DNA of 64,000 bases from B30-G6 sp964633115 (lineage in GTDB: Bacteria; Desulfobacterota; Desulfobacteria; Desulfobacterales; B30-G6): assembly GCA_964633115.1 (NCBI GenBank), contig CAZWEO010000011.1, positions 7,527 through 71,526 of the forward strand, read 5' to 3'. This document shows, piece after piece, positions 15,549 through 24,109 of the stretch (within the stretch, counting starts at the first letter, position 1; each line of letters opens with the position of its first letter). Under the pieces are notes generated by a model. The model saw only the letters and a program-made list of their open reading frames with translations, was not told the origin of the DNA and did no database searches. The position numbers were made by a program, and so were the translations under genes.

Positions 15549-16643
15549 CTAGGATTCAGACCGCGTGAATTTAATGATTGATCGGGTAACGGCCCCAAAG
15601 ACGGCAATAAAAACAACACCGTCAATCCATGTTGGAAGCGCTCCAATTACCCCCAGCATGGTTAGGCCTTTCTTCAGCAAAGCATAGCATGAGAAGAACA
15701 TGAATCCGATAAGTAGGTACCTCACGAAACCAGCCTTAACCCGAATAAGAATCAGGGCGCCCAGCAAACCACCCAGCACCTGTCCTACCAGCCAGGGAGC
15801 CGCAAAAACCGGGATAATGGCACCCATGAGCAGATAGGGCCAGACTGCAACGCAGTCACCCATTCCTAAGAGCACACCACTGTTGGCCGCGGCTACCTTG
15901 AGGGGTACCGCCATGATCACATTTTGGGCCGGCACGATGGCCCAGCCAGCTCCCAGGCCGAAGAAACCAGACAACAGCCCTACGCCCACAATGGCTATCA
16001 GCACCCAGCCTGCCCGAGTCAACGGGTAGTCGATGACTTTGTTGAGAGATACTTCAAAATAGGGTTGCGACAATTTGAGTCGTTTGGTGAATCCATCCAC
16101 TTTTTTGACTTCGGGCCACTCGATCTTCTTACCACCCACCAGGAAATAGACCGCCAAAGCAGCCAGAATGAGGCCTAAGGCTAAACGCACCAGGCCTTCG
16201 CCTGTTTCTCCCATGTGTTTGGCCACATAGATGGCACCTTGGGCCCCGGAAAAAGCACCGACACCATAGGCGGCGGCACAAAAGATACAGATTCGCAGGT
16301 TAGCCAGACCGCCCTTCATAAAGGGACCCGTGGAAACCAGGCCGCTAAACATGGCCACGATCAATCCGGTGGCCCGCACAATTAAGCTGTCCACCGGGGT
16401 AAACGCCAGCATAAAGGGTGTAAACAACACACCGCCTCCTATGCCGCCGATAACTGCCACCAACGCGATGGCGAAACTCAGAAAAAAGAATCCAAAAAGC
16501 CATCCCCAAATGGCCTTTCCGCTCATAGCCCCAGGCTCTGTTTCGGCACTTCCTGTGAATAAAGCCAGCGCGATGTACGATAGAATCAACACCAGCAGCA
16601 TCACGTTGACCTCGAGCCATGGCGATTTAAACAATTTACCCAT
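15549..16643 (-). CDS. TauE/SafE family anion (sulfite/organosulfonate) exporter
   Basis: A 364-residue membrane protein with eight or more helices and the two glycine-rich TauE/SafE repeats: GGIGGGVLFTPF near residue 75 and GLGAGWAIVPAQN near 220. Members export sulfite, sulfoacetate or related anions. ATG 16643 has AGAGGAGGT directly upstream, so the 29 extra residues of the open frame are left out. The C-terminal half includes a hydrophilic insertion (about 150-195). It is followed by the DUF1634-like and universal stress protein genes. In an organism likely to respire sulfur compounds, sulfite export is a reasonable guess, but the substrate cannot be read from the sequence. Confidence 0.82.
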   Translation of the reverse strand: MGKLFKSPWLEVNVMLLVLILSYIALALFTGSAETEPGAMSGKAIWGWLFGFFFLSFAIALVAVIGGIGGGVLFTPFMLAFTPVDSLIVRATGLIVAMFSGLVSTGPFMKGGLANLRICIFCAAAYGVGAFSGAQGAIYVAKHMGETGEGLVRLALGLILAALAVYFLVGGKKIEWPEVKKVDGFTKRLKLSQPYFEVSLNKVIDYPLTRAGWVLIAIVGVGLLSGFFGLGAGWAIVPAQNVIMAVPLKVAAANSGVLLGMGDCVAVWPYLLMGAIIPVFAAPWLVGQVLGGLLGALILIRVKAGFVRYLLIGFMFFSCYALLKKGLTMLGVIGALPTWIDGVVFIAVFGAVTRSIIKFTRSES

Positions 16644-16783
16644 TCTTACCTCCTCTTTAATGTGATTTTTTCGCGCAATTTCGTCTACCATGCTGACCTC
16701 AAACTTGTCAATTAAATTGGAAGTATCCATGTATTGACAATTGATTCAAACCTTTTTCGTGCCCCCGACACGGTCGGTGGTCG

Positions 16784-16812
16784 TTGACTGTTACACAATA
16801 TTAATCTATTTA
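16784..16812 (+). promoter_or_regulatory. Probable sigma-70 promoter of the CoA-transferase gene
   Basis: TTGACT at 16784-16789 and TATTTA at 16807-16812 are spaced by exactly 17 bases. They lie about 75 bases before the start of the gene at 16888 in the divergent AT-rich spacer. Confidence 0.42.
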
Positions 16813-16887
16813 ATAATAGATCATATCTGATGCTGTCATATATCACCAAAATCGTGCTATCATCATATAAGAAAGTGAAACAATAAC

Positions 16888-18735
16888 ATGACAAAAGATT
16901 GGCAAAAACGACTGGTATCGCCCCAACATGTACTCCAGCATATTCGTCCCGGCATGACAATTTTTTTAGGTAGCGGCCTGGCGGAGCCAAGGACGCTGTT
17001 GAAGCATCTGATCGAATCGGGTCTTCCGGACACCAATGACCTGGAACTCATCCAATTGGTCAGTTACAGCGGATTGGTATCCCTGGCCGACATGGACTAT
17101 CGCAAATTCCGGTTGAAAACCTTTTTTTCCAGCTGGATATCAAGCGAAGCCATGCTAACCGGTAGTGTCGATCTTATCCCGGCCAGAATTTCCCAGGTTC
17201 CGCGGATAATCAAATCCAATCGAATCCCCATTGATGTGGCTTTTATTCAGATTACCCCACCGGACGAGGCCGGCTATTGCAGCCTGGGGGTGGCGGTCGA
17301 TATTGCCCGCGAAGCCATGGAGCGGGCCTCACTAGTGGTGGCCGAGATCAATACCGATATTCCCTTCACCTATGGTGATACGGTTGTCTCGCTTTCCGAT
17401 TTCGATTTGGTGGTTCAATCCACCGAGCCACCGGTCTTTATCAAACCTCGACCGATAAAACCTGTGGTCGATCAGGTGGCTGCCAACATCGCCCAGATCG
17501 TCAATGACGGCGACTGCATTAGCTTTCACGCTGGGCCGTTGTACGAGGCCTTGGGCCGACATCTGGTTCATAAACGGCATCTCGGCATTCACACACCCTA
17601 TTTTACAGATGCCATGGTGGATCTGGTCAAAAGCGGTGCGGTCAGCAACTACCGCAAACCCTTATACCGGGGCAAGTCTGTGGCCTCCTATGCCTTGGGT
17701 ACGCCCACCTTGATGCAGTGGCTGGACCGCAATCCCCTGGTGGAGTTTCAGAGTGTCGAACAGGTATTTGATCCGATCCAGATCGGACGCATCCCCAATT
17801 TTGTGGTCGTGGACCAGGCTAGTAAAGTGGATCTATTGGGACGCATGGTCTTTCCTACGGGTAAAAATGAGCTTATTTCAGGGCCGGGTAAGTCTGCGGA
17901 CCTCTTTTCGGGTGCGGATATGTCGCGGGGTGGACGTACCATTATCGGGCTTCGCAGTCGAAATGCGCAGGGCAAACCCAATGTAGTGGTCATGCTACGA
18001 AATCTTCGCAATCAATTTCATATGCGCGAGTCCATCGATGCCGTGGTCACCGAATATGGCGTTGCCAACCTAAAATGGCGAACCATCCGGGAGCGAGCCC
18101 AGGCCTTGATTGACATTGCCCATCCCGATGATCGTAAACAGCTGGTGGAAGAGGCCAAAGCCAAACAGATCCTGTTCGAAGATCAAATTTATATTTCCGA
18201 TAGTGCCCGTTTGTACCCTACCGAGGCCACCAGCAAACAACTTTTGAAAAACGGCCTACAAGTCCGCTTTAGACCCATCAAGCCCTCGGATGAAGAAGCC
18301 ATGCGACGCTTATTTTATCGATTCTCTAAAAAATCGATTTTTAGCCGTTTCTTTTTCCCGGTATCGACCATGCCCCATAACAAAATCCAGGCCTATGTCA
18401 ATATTGATTACCAAACGGAAATGTCTGTGGTAGCCTTGATCAATGAACCCGGACAGGAAATCATGATTGCCGAGGCCCGTTATGCCCGGGATGAAGAGGA
18501 TGGCTTTGGCGATCTGGGCTTTTTTGTGGATGAAAAATACCAAGGTTTGGGAATCGCTGGTTATCTTTTTGAAATACTAATCCGTATGGCTAAAGAAAGG
18601 GTTTTGAAGGGATTTAAGGCCGAAGTGCTTCAAGAAAACAAGGGCATGATCAAAGTGCTTGAGAATGGTGGTTTGCCCATGGATGCCTCGCTTAAGGATG
18701 GGGTATATAATCTGCGCATGCCCTTTCTTGAATAA
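16888..18735 (+). CDS. Acetyl-CoA hydrolase/CoA-transferase fused to a GNAT acetyltransferase domain
   Basis: A 615-residue two-domain protein. Residues 1 to about 440 form the acetyl-CoA hydrolase/4-hydroxybutyrate CoA-transferase fold, with ITPPDEAGYCSLG around 125 and SRGGRTIIGLRS near 350. Residues 465-615 form a GNAT domain with the acetyl-CoA site in DLGFFVDEKYQGLGIAGYL. Such fusions are common in delta-type proteobacteria. The likely reaction is transfer of CoA between short-chain acids; the GNAT part may regulate by lysine acetylation. It might activate acetoacetate or acetate made by the neighbouring aromatic pathway, but it is on the opposite strand and this link is inference. A plausible promoter lies upstream. 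Confidence 0.85.
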   Translation: MTKDWQKRLVSPQHVLQHIRPGMTIFLGSGLAEPRTLLKHLIESGLPDTNDLELIQLVSYSGLVSLADMDYRKFRLKTFFSSWISSEAMLTGSVDLIPARISQVPRIIKSNRIPIDVAFIQITPPDEAGYCSLGVAVDIAREAMERASLVVAEINTDIPFTYGDTVVSLSDFDLVVQSTEPPVFIKPRPIKPVVDQVAANIAQIVNDGDCISFHAGPLYEALGRHLVHKRHLGIHTPYFTDAMVDLVKSGAVSNYRKPLYRGKSVASYALGTPTLMQWLDRNPLVEFQSVEQVFDPIQIGRIPNFVVVDQASKVDLLGRMVFPTGKNELISGPGKSADLFSGADMSRGGRTIIGLRSRNAQGKPNVVVMLRNLRNQFHMRESIDAVVTEYGVANLKWRTIRERAQALIDIAHPDDRKQLVEEAKAKQILFEDQIYISDSARLYPTEATSKQLLKNGLQVRFRPIKPSDEEAMRRLFYRFSKKSIFSRFFFPVSTMPHNKIQAYVNIDYQTEMSVVALINEPGQEIMIAEARYARDEEDGFGDLGFFVDEKYQGLGIAGYLFEILIRMAKERVLKGFKAEVLQENKGMIKVLENGGLPMDASLKDGVYNLRMPFLE

Positions 18736-18806
18736 AAGCGTGTACCACGATTTTATGAAACGCGACCCTTTCGCCCTCGATGGGCGAAAGGCATTGTCGC
18801 TCCTAA
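18734..18806. repeat. Interspersed hairpin repeat (copy A)
   Basis: The unit starts with GTGTACCACGATTTTATGAAA and contains a perfect 10-bp stem (18767-18776 with 18782-18791, CCTTTCGCCC/GGGCGAAAGG). The same unit recurs at 59521-59595, and its first half at 56711-56736. It lies directly after the CoA-transferase stop and may act as a transcription terminator or mRNA 3' stabiliser. Confidence 0.65.
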
Positions 18807-19172
18807 GCAAAAAACAAAGATCCCTATCCCTATACTAAAACTTGTCGACAGGCTCAAATCGAGTCTCTACAGGGTATATCGGAACTTTTACCGAAAATCT
18901 TCGCATTTCGTTACCGCACTTTCGCAATTGATCCCCATGTGTAAACCCGTTGTCCCATTAAATTCATCTACCGCTGTTTACTGCGGCCGCTGCCAAGCGG
19001 CAGGGATTTCAAATTTAACCCCGTCTCAGGAATCGGTCTCCTTCCGAAACAGTGCTGGCAGAAAACCTGCGAGATGATTCATTATCGGTAGAATCTTCCG
19101 GGGTCCTCCACGAAAGGTTGTGGATTAAGACTAATATTAAAATAGCATCTATAATTCATACCTGCTGAGGGA
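18807..19172. other. Gene-free spacer of unknown nature
   Basis: No reading frame here looks real. The right part (about 18970-19130) is richer in GC and has several small stems, such as TCCAC...GTGGA at about 19109-19126 and GCCGCT/AGCGGC near 18988. It could be a decayed gene or a structured RNA; I cannot name it. It separates the + strand CoA-transferase from the convergent end of the catabolic locus. Confidence 0.35.
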
Positions 19173-20015
19173 CTACGCCAATACAATTTCGTTGATACTC
19201 TGGCTATTTGTTACCTCAATAGAGATGGTTTTCTTTTTTAAGTCTTTATAGACAATCTCCAATTCGTAAATCCCGCTGCTTGGTTCTAAGTTATCAAATT
19301 TGAAATCACCATATTCATTGGTTTGCATTTGGGCGACTATCTGATCTTCTTTTTTAAGAACAACTGTTGCCCCATGAGCGCAGTCCATGACCCCACCCAA
19401 TTTGATCGCCACACTTCCGGCAATAAAGCAGTTTTCAAATCGATGCAGATTTTTATAGTAAACCCGGGGCTTGGTGTTGAGCTCGGGCGAAAGAATCTGC
19501 AGTTTTTGGTTCGCGGCCAGCCGGGACATGGATTCGTCTTCGGCTTTTACGATTTCCATCGCACCGGTGGGACATACTTGGACACAACGTGGCTGTTTCC
19601 ACCCCGCATCAAGCAAGTGTGCGCATAAGGTGCATTTCTGGGGAACATTTTTTTCTGCATTCCACCAAATAGCGCCGTGGGGACATGACTTGACTAGTTT
19701 TTTTTGTCCCTTAGCCCTTTGCGGATCGATCAAGACCACACCGTCCTCTCTTTTGAAAATTGTTTGGCCATCACCTGCGGCGATACAGGGGGCATCATCA
19801 CAATGCTGGCAAGGCGTCGGTCTGTAGGCAACATCAATTAAGGGGAATTGGCCACGCTCCTTGCGTACGATGTTGATCCAGCGATGGCCATGACGTGGCT
19901 GGGCGTTCGTGTAGCCGGGCCACTCATTATCCACATGTTCATCTTTGCAGGCCAGGAAGCAATTGTTGCAATCCTCACATTTTTCTATATCGATGATGAG
20001 ATTCCATTTGCTCAT
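19173..20015 (-). CDS. Transhydroxylase-type molybdoenzyme small subunit, 4Fe-4S ferredoxin with Cna-B-like domain (copy 1)
   Basis: A 280-residue iron-sulfur subunit. Cysteine clusters CEDCNNCFLAC, CQHCDDAPC, CPHG and CTLC...CVQVC supply ligands for three 4Fe-4S clusters, as in DMSO-reductase-family beta subunits. Residues from about 205 form a beta-rich Cna-B/carboxypeptidase-regulatory-like domain (NEYGDFKFDNL). A ferredoxin subunit with this extra C-terminal domain is characteristic of pyrogallol-phloroglucinol transhydroxylase, whose small subunit is about 275 residues. ATG 20015 overlaps the large-subunit stop (ATGA). There is no Tat signal, so the enzyme is cytoplasmic. A paralogue lies at 31601-32440. 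Confidence 0.85.
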   Translation of the reverse strand: MSKWNLIIDIEKCEDCNNCFLACKDEHVDNEWPGYTNAQPRHGHRWINIVRKERGQFPLIDVAYRPTPCQHCDDAPCIAAGDGQTIFKREDGVVLIDPQRAKGQKKLVKSCPHGAIWWNAEKNVPQKCTLCAHLLDAGWKQPRCVQVCPTGAMEIVKAEDESMSRLAANQKLQILSPELNTKPRVYYKNLHRFENCFIAGSVAIKLGGVMDCAHGATVVLKKEDQIVAQMQTNEYGDFKFDNLEPSSGIYELEIVYKDLKKKTISIEVTNSQSINEIVLA

Positions 20016-22984
20016 AGGGCACCCCCCTCTTCTGGCTGCCATGCTTCAATTTGGACCAGACAAGAATTTGCTGCCGTAGCGTGAGATTTCTTAATAATCA
20101 TCCGGCTTGGTGTTAACTGGTTGATACAACCACCCCGATCGGGTGATTCCCCCGGCTCACCCACCGGATCATAGATCGCACATGATTCATAGGAGTGTAC
20201 GGTTCCTGGAGGGATACGTTGTGTGAGCTGGGCCGCGCATATGACAGCACCTCGGTCGTTAAATACCTTTACCAAATTATTGGCTTTTATCTCGCGTGAA
20301 TTCGCATCTTGCGGATTGATACGAACGATCCAATAATAATACCCGTCTATGAGCACCCGGTGATCCTTGATATCGTTTATAATACTATCTTTGCCATCAC
20401 CCATTGTATGAAAGCTGAAGCGCGGATGGGGTGAAATCAATTGCAAGGGGTATTTTTGGTAGAGTTCTTTACTGTGATGTCCCTCCCAGGATGGAATGTA
20501 TTTTGTCATCGTGGGCCGTTCCGGGTCATCCGGATCGAAGCGCTCAAGGCTCGAACATACAAACTCAATTTTACCAGACTGGGTTTGTAGGCCCCGTCGC
20601 CATTGTTCAGTGTAGTCGCCGGGTAGCGGGGTTAGATCCGGCGTATCTTTAAGTCGATCTTCTGCAAACCAACGGTAAGAAACTTTGGGTCTCTGCGCCG
20701 CTGGCGGGGCCGGAATCACATAATAGCCTTTTTTAAGGAATTTTTTCCAAGAAATTTTTGAGGGCAAATCCGTAGCTTCAAACAGACGTTTGCACCAATC
20801 TAATTCGGTCATTCCTTCCGAAAAGGGCGCCCCCAGCCCTAAACGTTTAGCGACCTCCAGAAAGATCATGAAATCAGATTTTGATTCGCCCAAGGGCTCG
20901 ATACACTTGTGCTGGATCACAGCAACCCGATGATTGCATTGATTATAACAATGCGGAATATATCCACCGCAATTGGCGAACTCACTGATATCCCAACGCT
21001 CAAAGCTCGTACAAGCCGGCAGGATAATATCGGCAAATTTTGCCTCACCTTCAAACCAGATGGACTGATTAATTACACAGTCCAAACCGTCTGAACGATA
21101 AGCGCGAACATAGCGATTGGTTGCATTCATTGTGCCGAAATGAGATCCGCCGTATTTGTAGTAGAGTTTAACCGGAGAATGACCTGGCGTGGGGTATCCG
21201 AATTTAAGAAACTGGCCTTCGATGGTAAAGGGATAAGTAGGGTAGCCTTCGCATTGGCCCTCCATAATGGCTTCTGGAATTTTCAGACGAGGGATTCGCT
21301 GGGCCACGGTATTAACAGTTGGCAGTTGGGGCATGCGTTGATATAGACTGACAGCCATGGCCGTCCCCTGGTAGTCACCGGATAAGCCCCCCTCGGCATA
21401 ACCGGGGAAATAAAAACGATGGTCGACGGGGGTTCCCTGTTGCATGCCCCCTAAGTTGACACCTGGTTTCCCCAATCCTTGCATGGCCATCAAACACACC
21501 ATGGATCGCGCCCATTCATTGCCGGTAGCGCATCGGCAGGCGCTGCCAAAACCGTTTATGCCCCCGGCGGCCAGATACGTTTTGCGGTTGCCCCACTGCC
21601 GAGCCAGGGCACGCACATCTTTAGCGGGTATGCCGGCTTCCTGTTCCTGCCATTCGGGTGTTTTAGGTATGCCATCTTCATCACCCAAAAGATATCCTTT
21701 CCACTTGTCGAATCCAACTGTTCGGTCAGCCACATAAGCTTGGTCATATAAACCTTCGGTGATCCAGACATAAGCGATCGCCAGAGCGAGGGCATTCCCA
21801 GTCGCCGGTCTAGGCGCCAGCCATTTACCCCCCAAAAGGGCCGCGGTATGATTGTAAAATGGATCAATATGGACCAATTGAATCCCCAGTTCCTTGAGCC
21901 ATTGGCGGCGGATGGTACCTTCAAAAGCCCCATACACACCACCGGTTGCCTCGGGATCACTGGACCAGAAAACGACCATTTCGGCTTCCTGCAAACAATC
22001 TTCAATGGTCCCATAGGCCTCTCCAGCCCCCAGGCGTGAACTGTGTCCCCAATGGTGCATAGCACCCCAGTACCACCCTTCCCAACTATCGGGATTGTGC
22101 GCCACCGGTGTAAATCCCAGTGAATTAAAAAACCGCAGGCGCGCACTCAGCCAATAGCCGAGATGTCCCCAGGTGTGATGGGAGCCGCTACCGTTTAATA
22201 TGGCTCCCGGCCCGTAATCCCGCTTTACGCGTTTAATTTCAGCGGCCACCAGGTCCAGGGCCTCATCCCATGAGATTCGTTCATAGCCGGCTTTTCCCCT
22301 ATTCTGGGGATTACGCTCGCCATTGACGTTAAAATCAACCCGTTTCATGGGGTACAAAAGGCGGTCTTTAGAATAAACCATCGATTTCCAACCGAGTGTA
22401 TGCGGGGAGATGGTGGTTTTGCGGGGTGGTGTGAAGCGTTTACCCCTGGCATGGATTGTCCAGGGCGGCGCATCGGTTTCATCGAACTCGATTGGTGTGA
22501 TCCGGATGATTTTGTCCTCTTTGACATAAACAAATACAGGGCCACCATTGGTATTGCTCGTATAACGCATCACGCCATCATCCATGGCTGTTCCAAATTT
22601 GGCACCGATGGTCAGCAGCATGTTTAGGGTTTCACTAAACCATATCGCCAATTCGTCCGGTCCTTCGACCATGACCTTGCTGTCTTTAGCGGCATTGATC
22701 ATATCCAGTTGATCACGAGGCGGAGTCAGTAGTTTGACACCCAATTCAGCGGTACTGAATATCATGCAGATGTCGGCATTGGCATGAATCCCTTTTTTGG
22801 AGCTGAATTTACGAGGCTGAAAGTTAAAATACCGGCCGGTGCGGTTATCAAGGGTCTTTATTTGAGCAATAAAATTTTTACCCCGAATTCGTTTTTTATA
22901 GGTCTTGTGCTTTGCTGCTGTGATCCTTATAGCCTGGGCCAGGCCAAAAAGAATCGCATCCAGCAGTTTCTCAGCGGGTTTCAT
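20012..22984 (-). CDS. Pyrogallol-phloroglucinol transhydroxylase-family molybdopterin large subunit with N-terminal SCP2-like domain
   Basis: A 990-residue molybdenum enzyme. Residues from about 140 onward follow the transhydroxylase large subunit. H269, D299 and S300 (in SGSHH and HNPDSWEGW) keep exactly the spacing of the known His144, Asp174 and Mo-ligand Ser175 of the Pelobacter enzyme, and FPGYAEGG supplies the Tyr404 equivalent. The first ~135 residues are extra. They resemble an SCP2 sterol-carrier domain (GRYFNF, DICMIFSTAEL, MVEGPDELAIWF). Such a fusion is absent from the paralogue at 32437. The likely reaction is hydroxyl transfer between polyhydroxybenzenes; the SCP2-like part might bind a hydrophobic substrate or attach the enzyme to another protein. 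GGAGA precedes ATG 22984. No Tat signal. Confidence 0.85.
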   Translation of the reverse strand: MKPAEKLLDAILFGLAQAIRITAAKHKTYKKRIRGKNFIAQIKTLDNRTGRYFNFQPRKFSSKKGIHANADICMIFSTAELGVKLLTPPRDQLDMINAAKDSKVMVEGPDELAIWFSETLNMLLTIGAKFGTAMDDGVMRYTSNTNGGPVFVYVKEDKIIRITPIEFDETDAPPWTIHARGKRFTPPRKTTISPHTLGWKSMVYSKDRLLYPMKRVDFNVNGERNPQNRGKAGYERISWDEALDLVAAEIKRVKRDYGPGAILNGSGSHHTWGHLGYWLSARLRFFNSLGFTPVAHNPDSWEGWYWGAMHHWGHSSRLGAGEAYGTIEDCLQEAEMVVFWSSDPEATGGVYGAFEGTIRRQWLKELGIQLVHIDPFYNHTAALLGGKWLAPRPATGNALALAIAYVWITEGLYDQAYVADRTVGFDKWKGYLLGDEDGIPKTPEWQEQEAGIPAKDVRALARQWGNRKTYLAAGGINGFGSACRCATGNEWARSMVCLMAMQGLGKPGVNLGGMQQGTPVDHRFYFPGYAEGGLSGDYQGTAMAVSLYQRMPQLPTVNTVAQRIPRLKIPEAIMEGQCEGYPTYPFTIEGQFLKFGYPTPGHSPVKLYYKYGGSHFGTMNATNRYVRAYRSDGLDCVINQSIWFEGEAKFADIILPACTSFERWDISEFANCGGYIPHCYNQCNHRVAVIQHKCIEPLGESKSDFMIFLEVAKRLGLGAPFSEGMTELDWCKRLFEATDLPSKISWKKFLKKGYYVIPAPPAAQRPKVSYRWFAEDRLKDTPDLTPLPGDYTEQWRRGLQTQSGKIEFVCSSLERFDPDDPERPTMTKYIPSWEGHHSKELYQKYPLQLISPHPRFSFHTMGDGKDSIINDIKDHRVLIDGYYYWIVRINPQDANSREIKANNLVKVFNDRGAVICAAQLTQRIPPGTVHSYESCAIYDPVGEPGESPDRGGCINQLTPSRMIIKKSHATAANSCLVQIEAWQPEEGGAL

Positions 22985-23026
22985 CTAATATTCTCCTATT
23001 ATCTGTCAAAATCCGATGCATACTAA

Positions 23027-24109
23027 CTAAGTCAATGCTGCTTTGAGTTGTAAAATAACCTGGTCCGGTGTGGCTTTAAATTCTTGACACAAAAGGACCC
23101 CGGCTTTTTGGATTAATTTAGGCACCGAATCCGCTTCGATATAGTTTAACCGACTGGCACCAATGGCGCGGTAGATCATAGTTGCCGCAGCAAATTTGAG
23201 CACTCTTGGTAATATACCGGTATAAAAATGCATTCCTTCAACTTCACCGCAATAGGCTTGGATAGAACTCATTATCAAGGGAAGTACTTTAGCACGCTGA
23301 TTTTTCTGCATGGCGTGAATTAGATAATGACCAACGAAAAATCCAAGGTCATAGGCTGGATCGCCAAACCACGAGGCAAGCTCAAAATCAATAACACCGA
23401 TTTTACCATCGGACCTCACAATCACGTTTTTGGGACAGCAATCCATCCAAATGAGGACATCGTCGCTATGATGCTGACGGGTGGATTCACAAAGACGTGT
23501 TAATTCTTGTTGAATTTTTAAAGGCACCCGCTCATCGGAAGCATCGATGGTTCGCATTTGCAGGAACCGCATCCAATTACTTTTATCATTTTGACGGCTA
23601 CCCCGAACACTGTTTTGAGTTCCCCAGGTACATCGATGCATGACACCCAGAAATCGACCGACAGCGGAAGCAGAGGAAGCCTCGAACAACCCATCCAGTA
23701 AAACGGTTTCCAACAATTTACCTTCACTGCCGGCTACATCGCTTAAGATAAGTACATGGCTCTCGGGATCATAGTGATGGACGGTCGGAATTTTAATTCC
23801 ATCCGGCAGTATGACACTTATTTTGGAGATACATCTTTGCTCATATTCAAGCCTTCGAACTGAGATATTCTGCAATGCAGGTCCGAGCGCGCTACCTGCT
23901 TTGGCCCTGGACAGTGCTTGCTTGAGAAAAAAGATACCTTTGTCTGTTCGAACACGGAAAACAAAATTCATCATTCCGGTTTCGACGGCCTCAATTTCAT
24001 AATTCTTAATACGCAGGCCCATATGAGAAAAGAAGAGTTCAGGCAGGTTGTGTTCCCAAGACTCCTTATTTTTCAAGGCAACCATTTTCGACCCAGGCAT
24101 CCCCTTCAA
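23027..24109 (-). CDS. Aminoglycoside-phosphotransferase-superfamily small-molecule kinase, methylthioribose-kinase-like
   Basis: A 360-residue protein of the APH/choline kinase/MtnK superfamily. An ATP-lysine region (FFLKQAL) is near 60. The catalytic loop reads MDCCPKNV around 228-235, with the aspartate and asparagine kept but the usual preceding histidine changed. The metal-binding VIDFELASWFGDPAYDLG lies near 245. Its ATG overlaps the stop of the BKACE gene by four bases, so the two are translated together. No phosphorylated intermediate is known in phloroglucinol breakdown. It may phosphorylate a sugar from phenolic glycosides, a pathway by-product, or a regulator; this is open. The family is confident, the substrate is not. 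Confidence 0.7.
   Translation of the reverse strand: MKGMPGSKMVALKNKESWEHNLPELFFSHMGLRIKNYEIEAVETGMMNFVFRVRTDKGIFFLKQALSRAKAGSALGPALQNISVRRLEYEQRCISKISVILPDGIKIPTVHHYDPESHVLILSDVAGSEGKLLETVLLDGLFEASSASAVGRFLGVMHRCTWGTQNSVRGSRQNDKSNWMRFLQMRTIDASDERVPLKIQQELTRLCESTRQHHSDDVLIWMDCCPKNVIVRSDGKIGVIDFELASWFGDPAYDLGFFVGHYLIHAMQKNQRAKVLPLIMSSIQAYCGEVEGMHFYTGILPRVLKFAAATMIYRAIGASRLNYIEADSVPKLIQKAGVLLCQEFKATPDQVILQLKAALT

Noticed and set aside
18810..19172. Molybdenum-cofactor riboswitch
   Set aside because: It lies downstream of the molybdoenzyme genes, not in their leader, and I cannot build the known Moco RNA fold from it.
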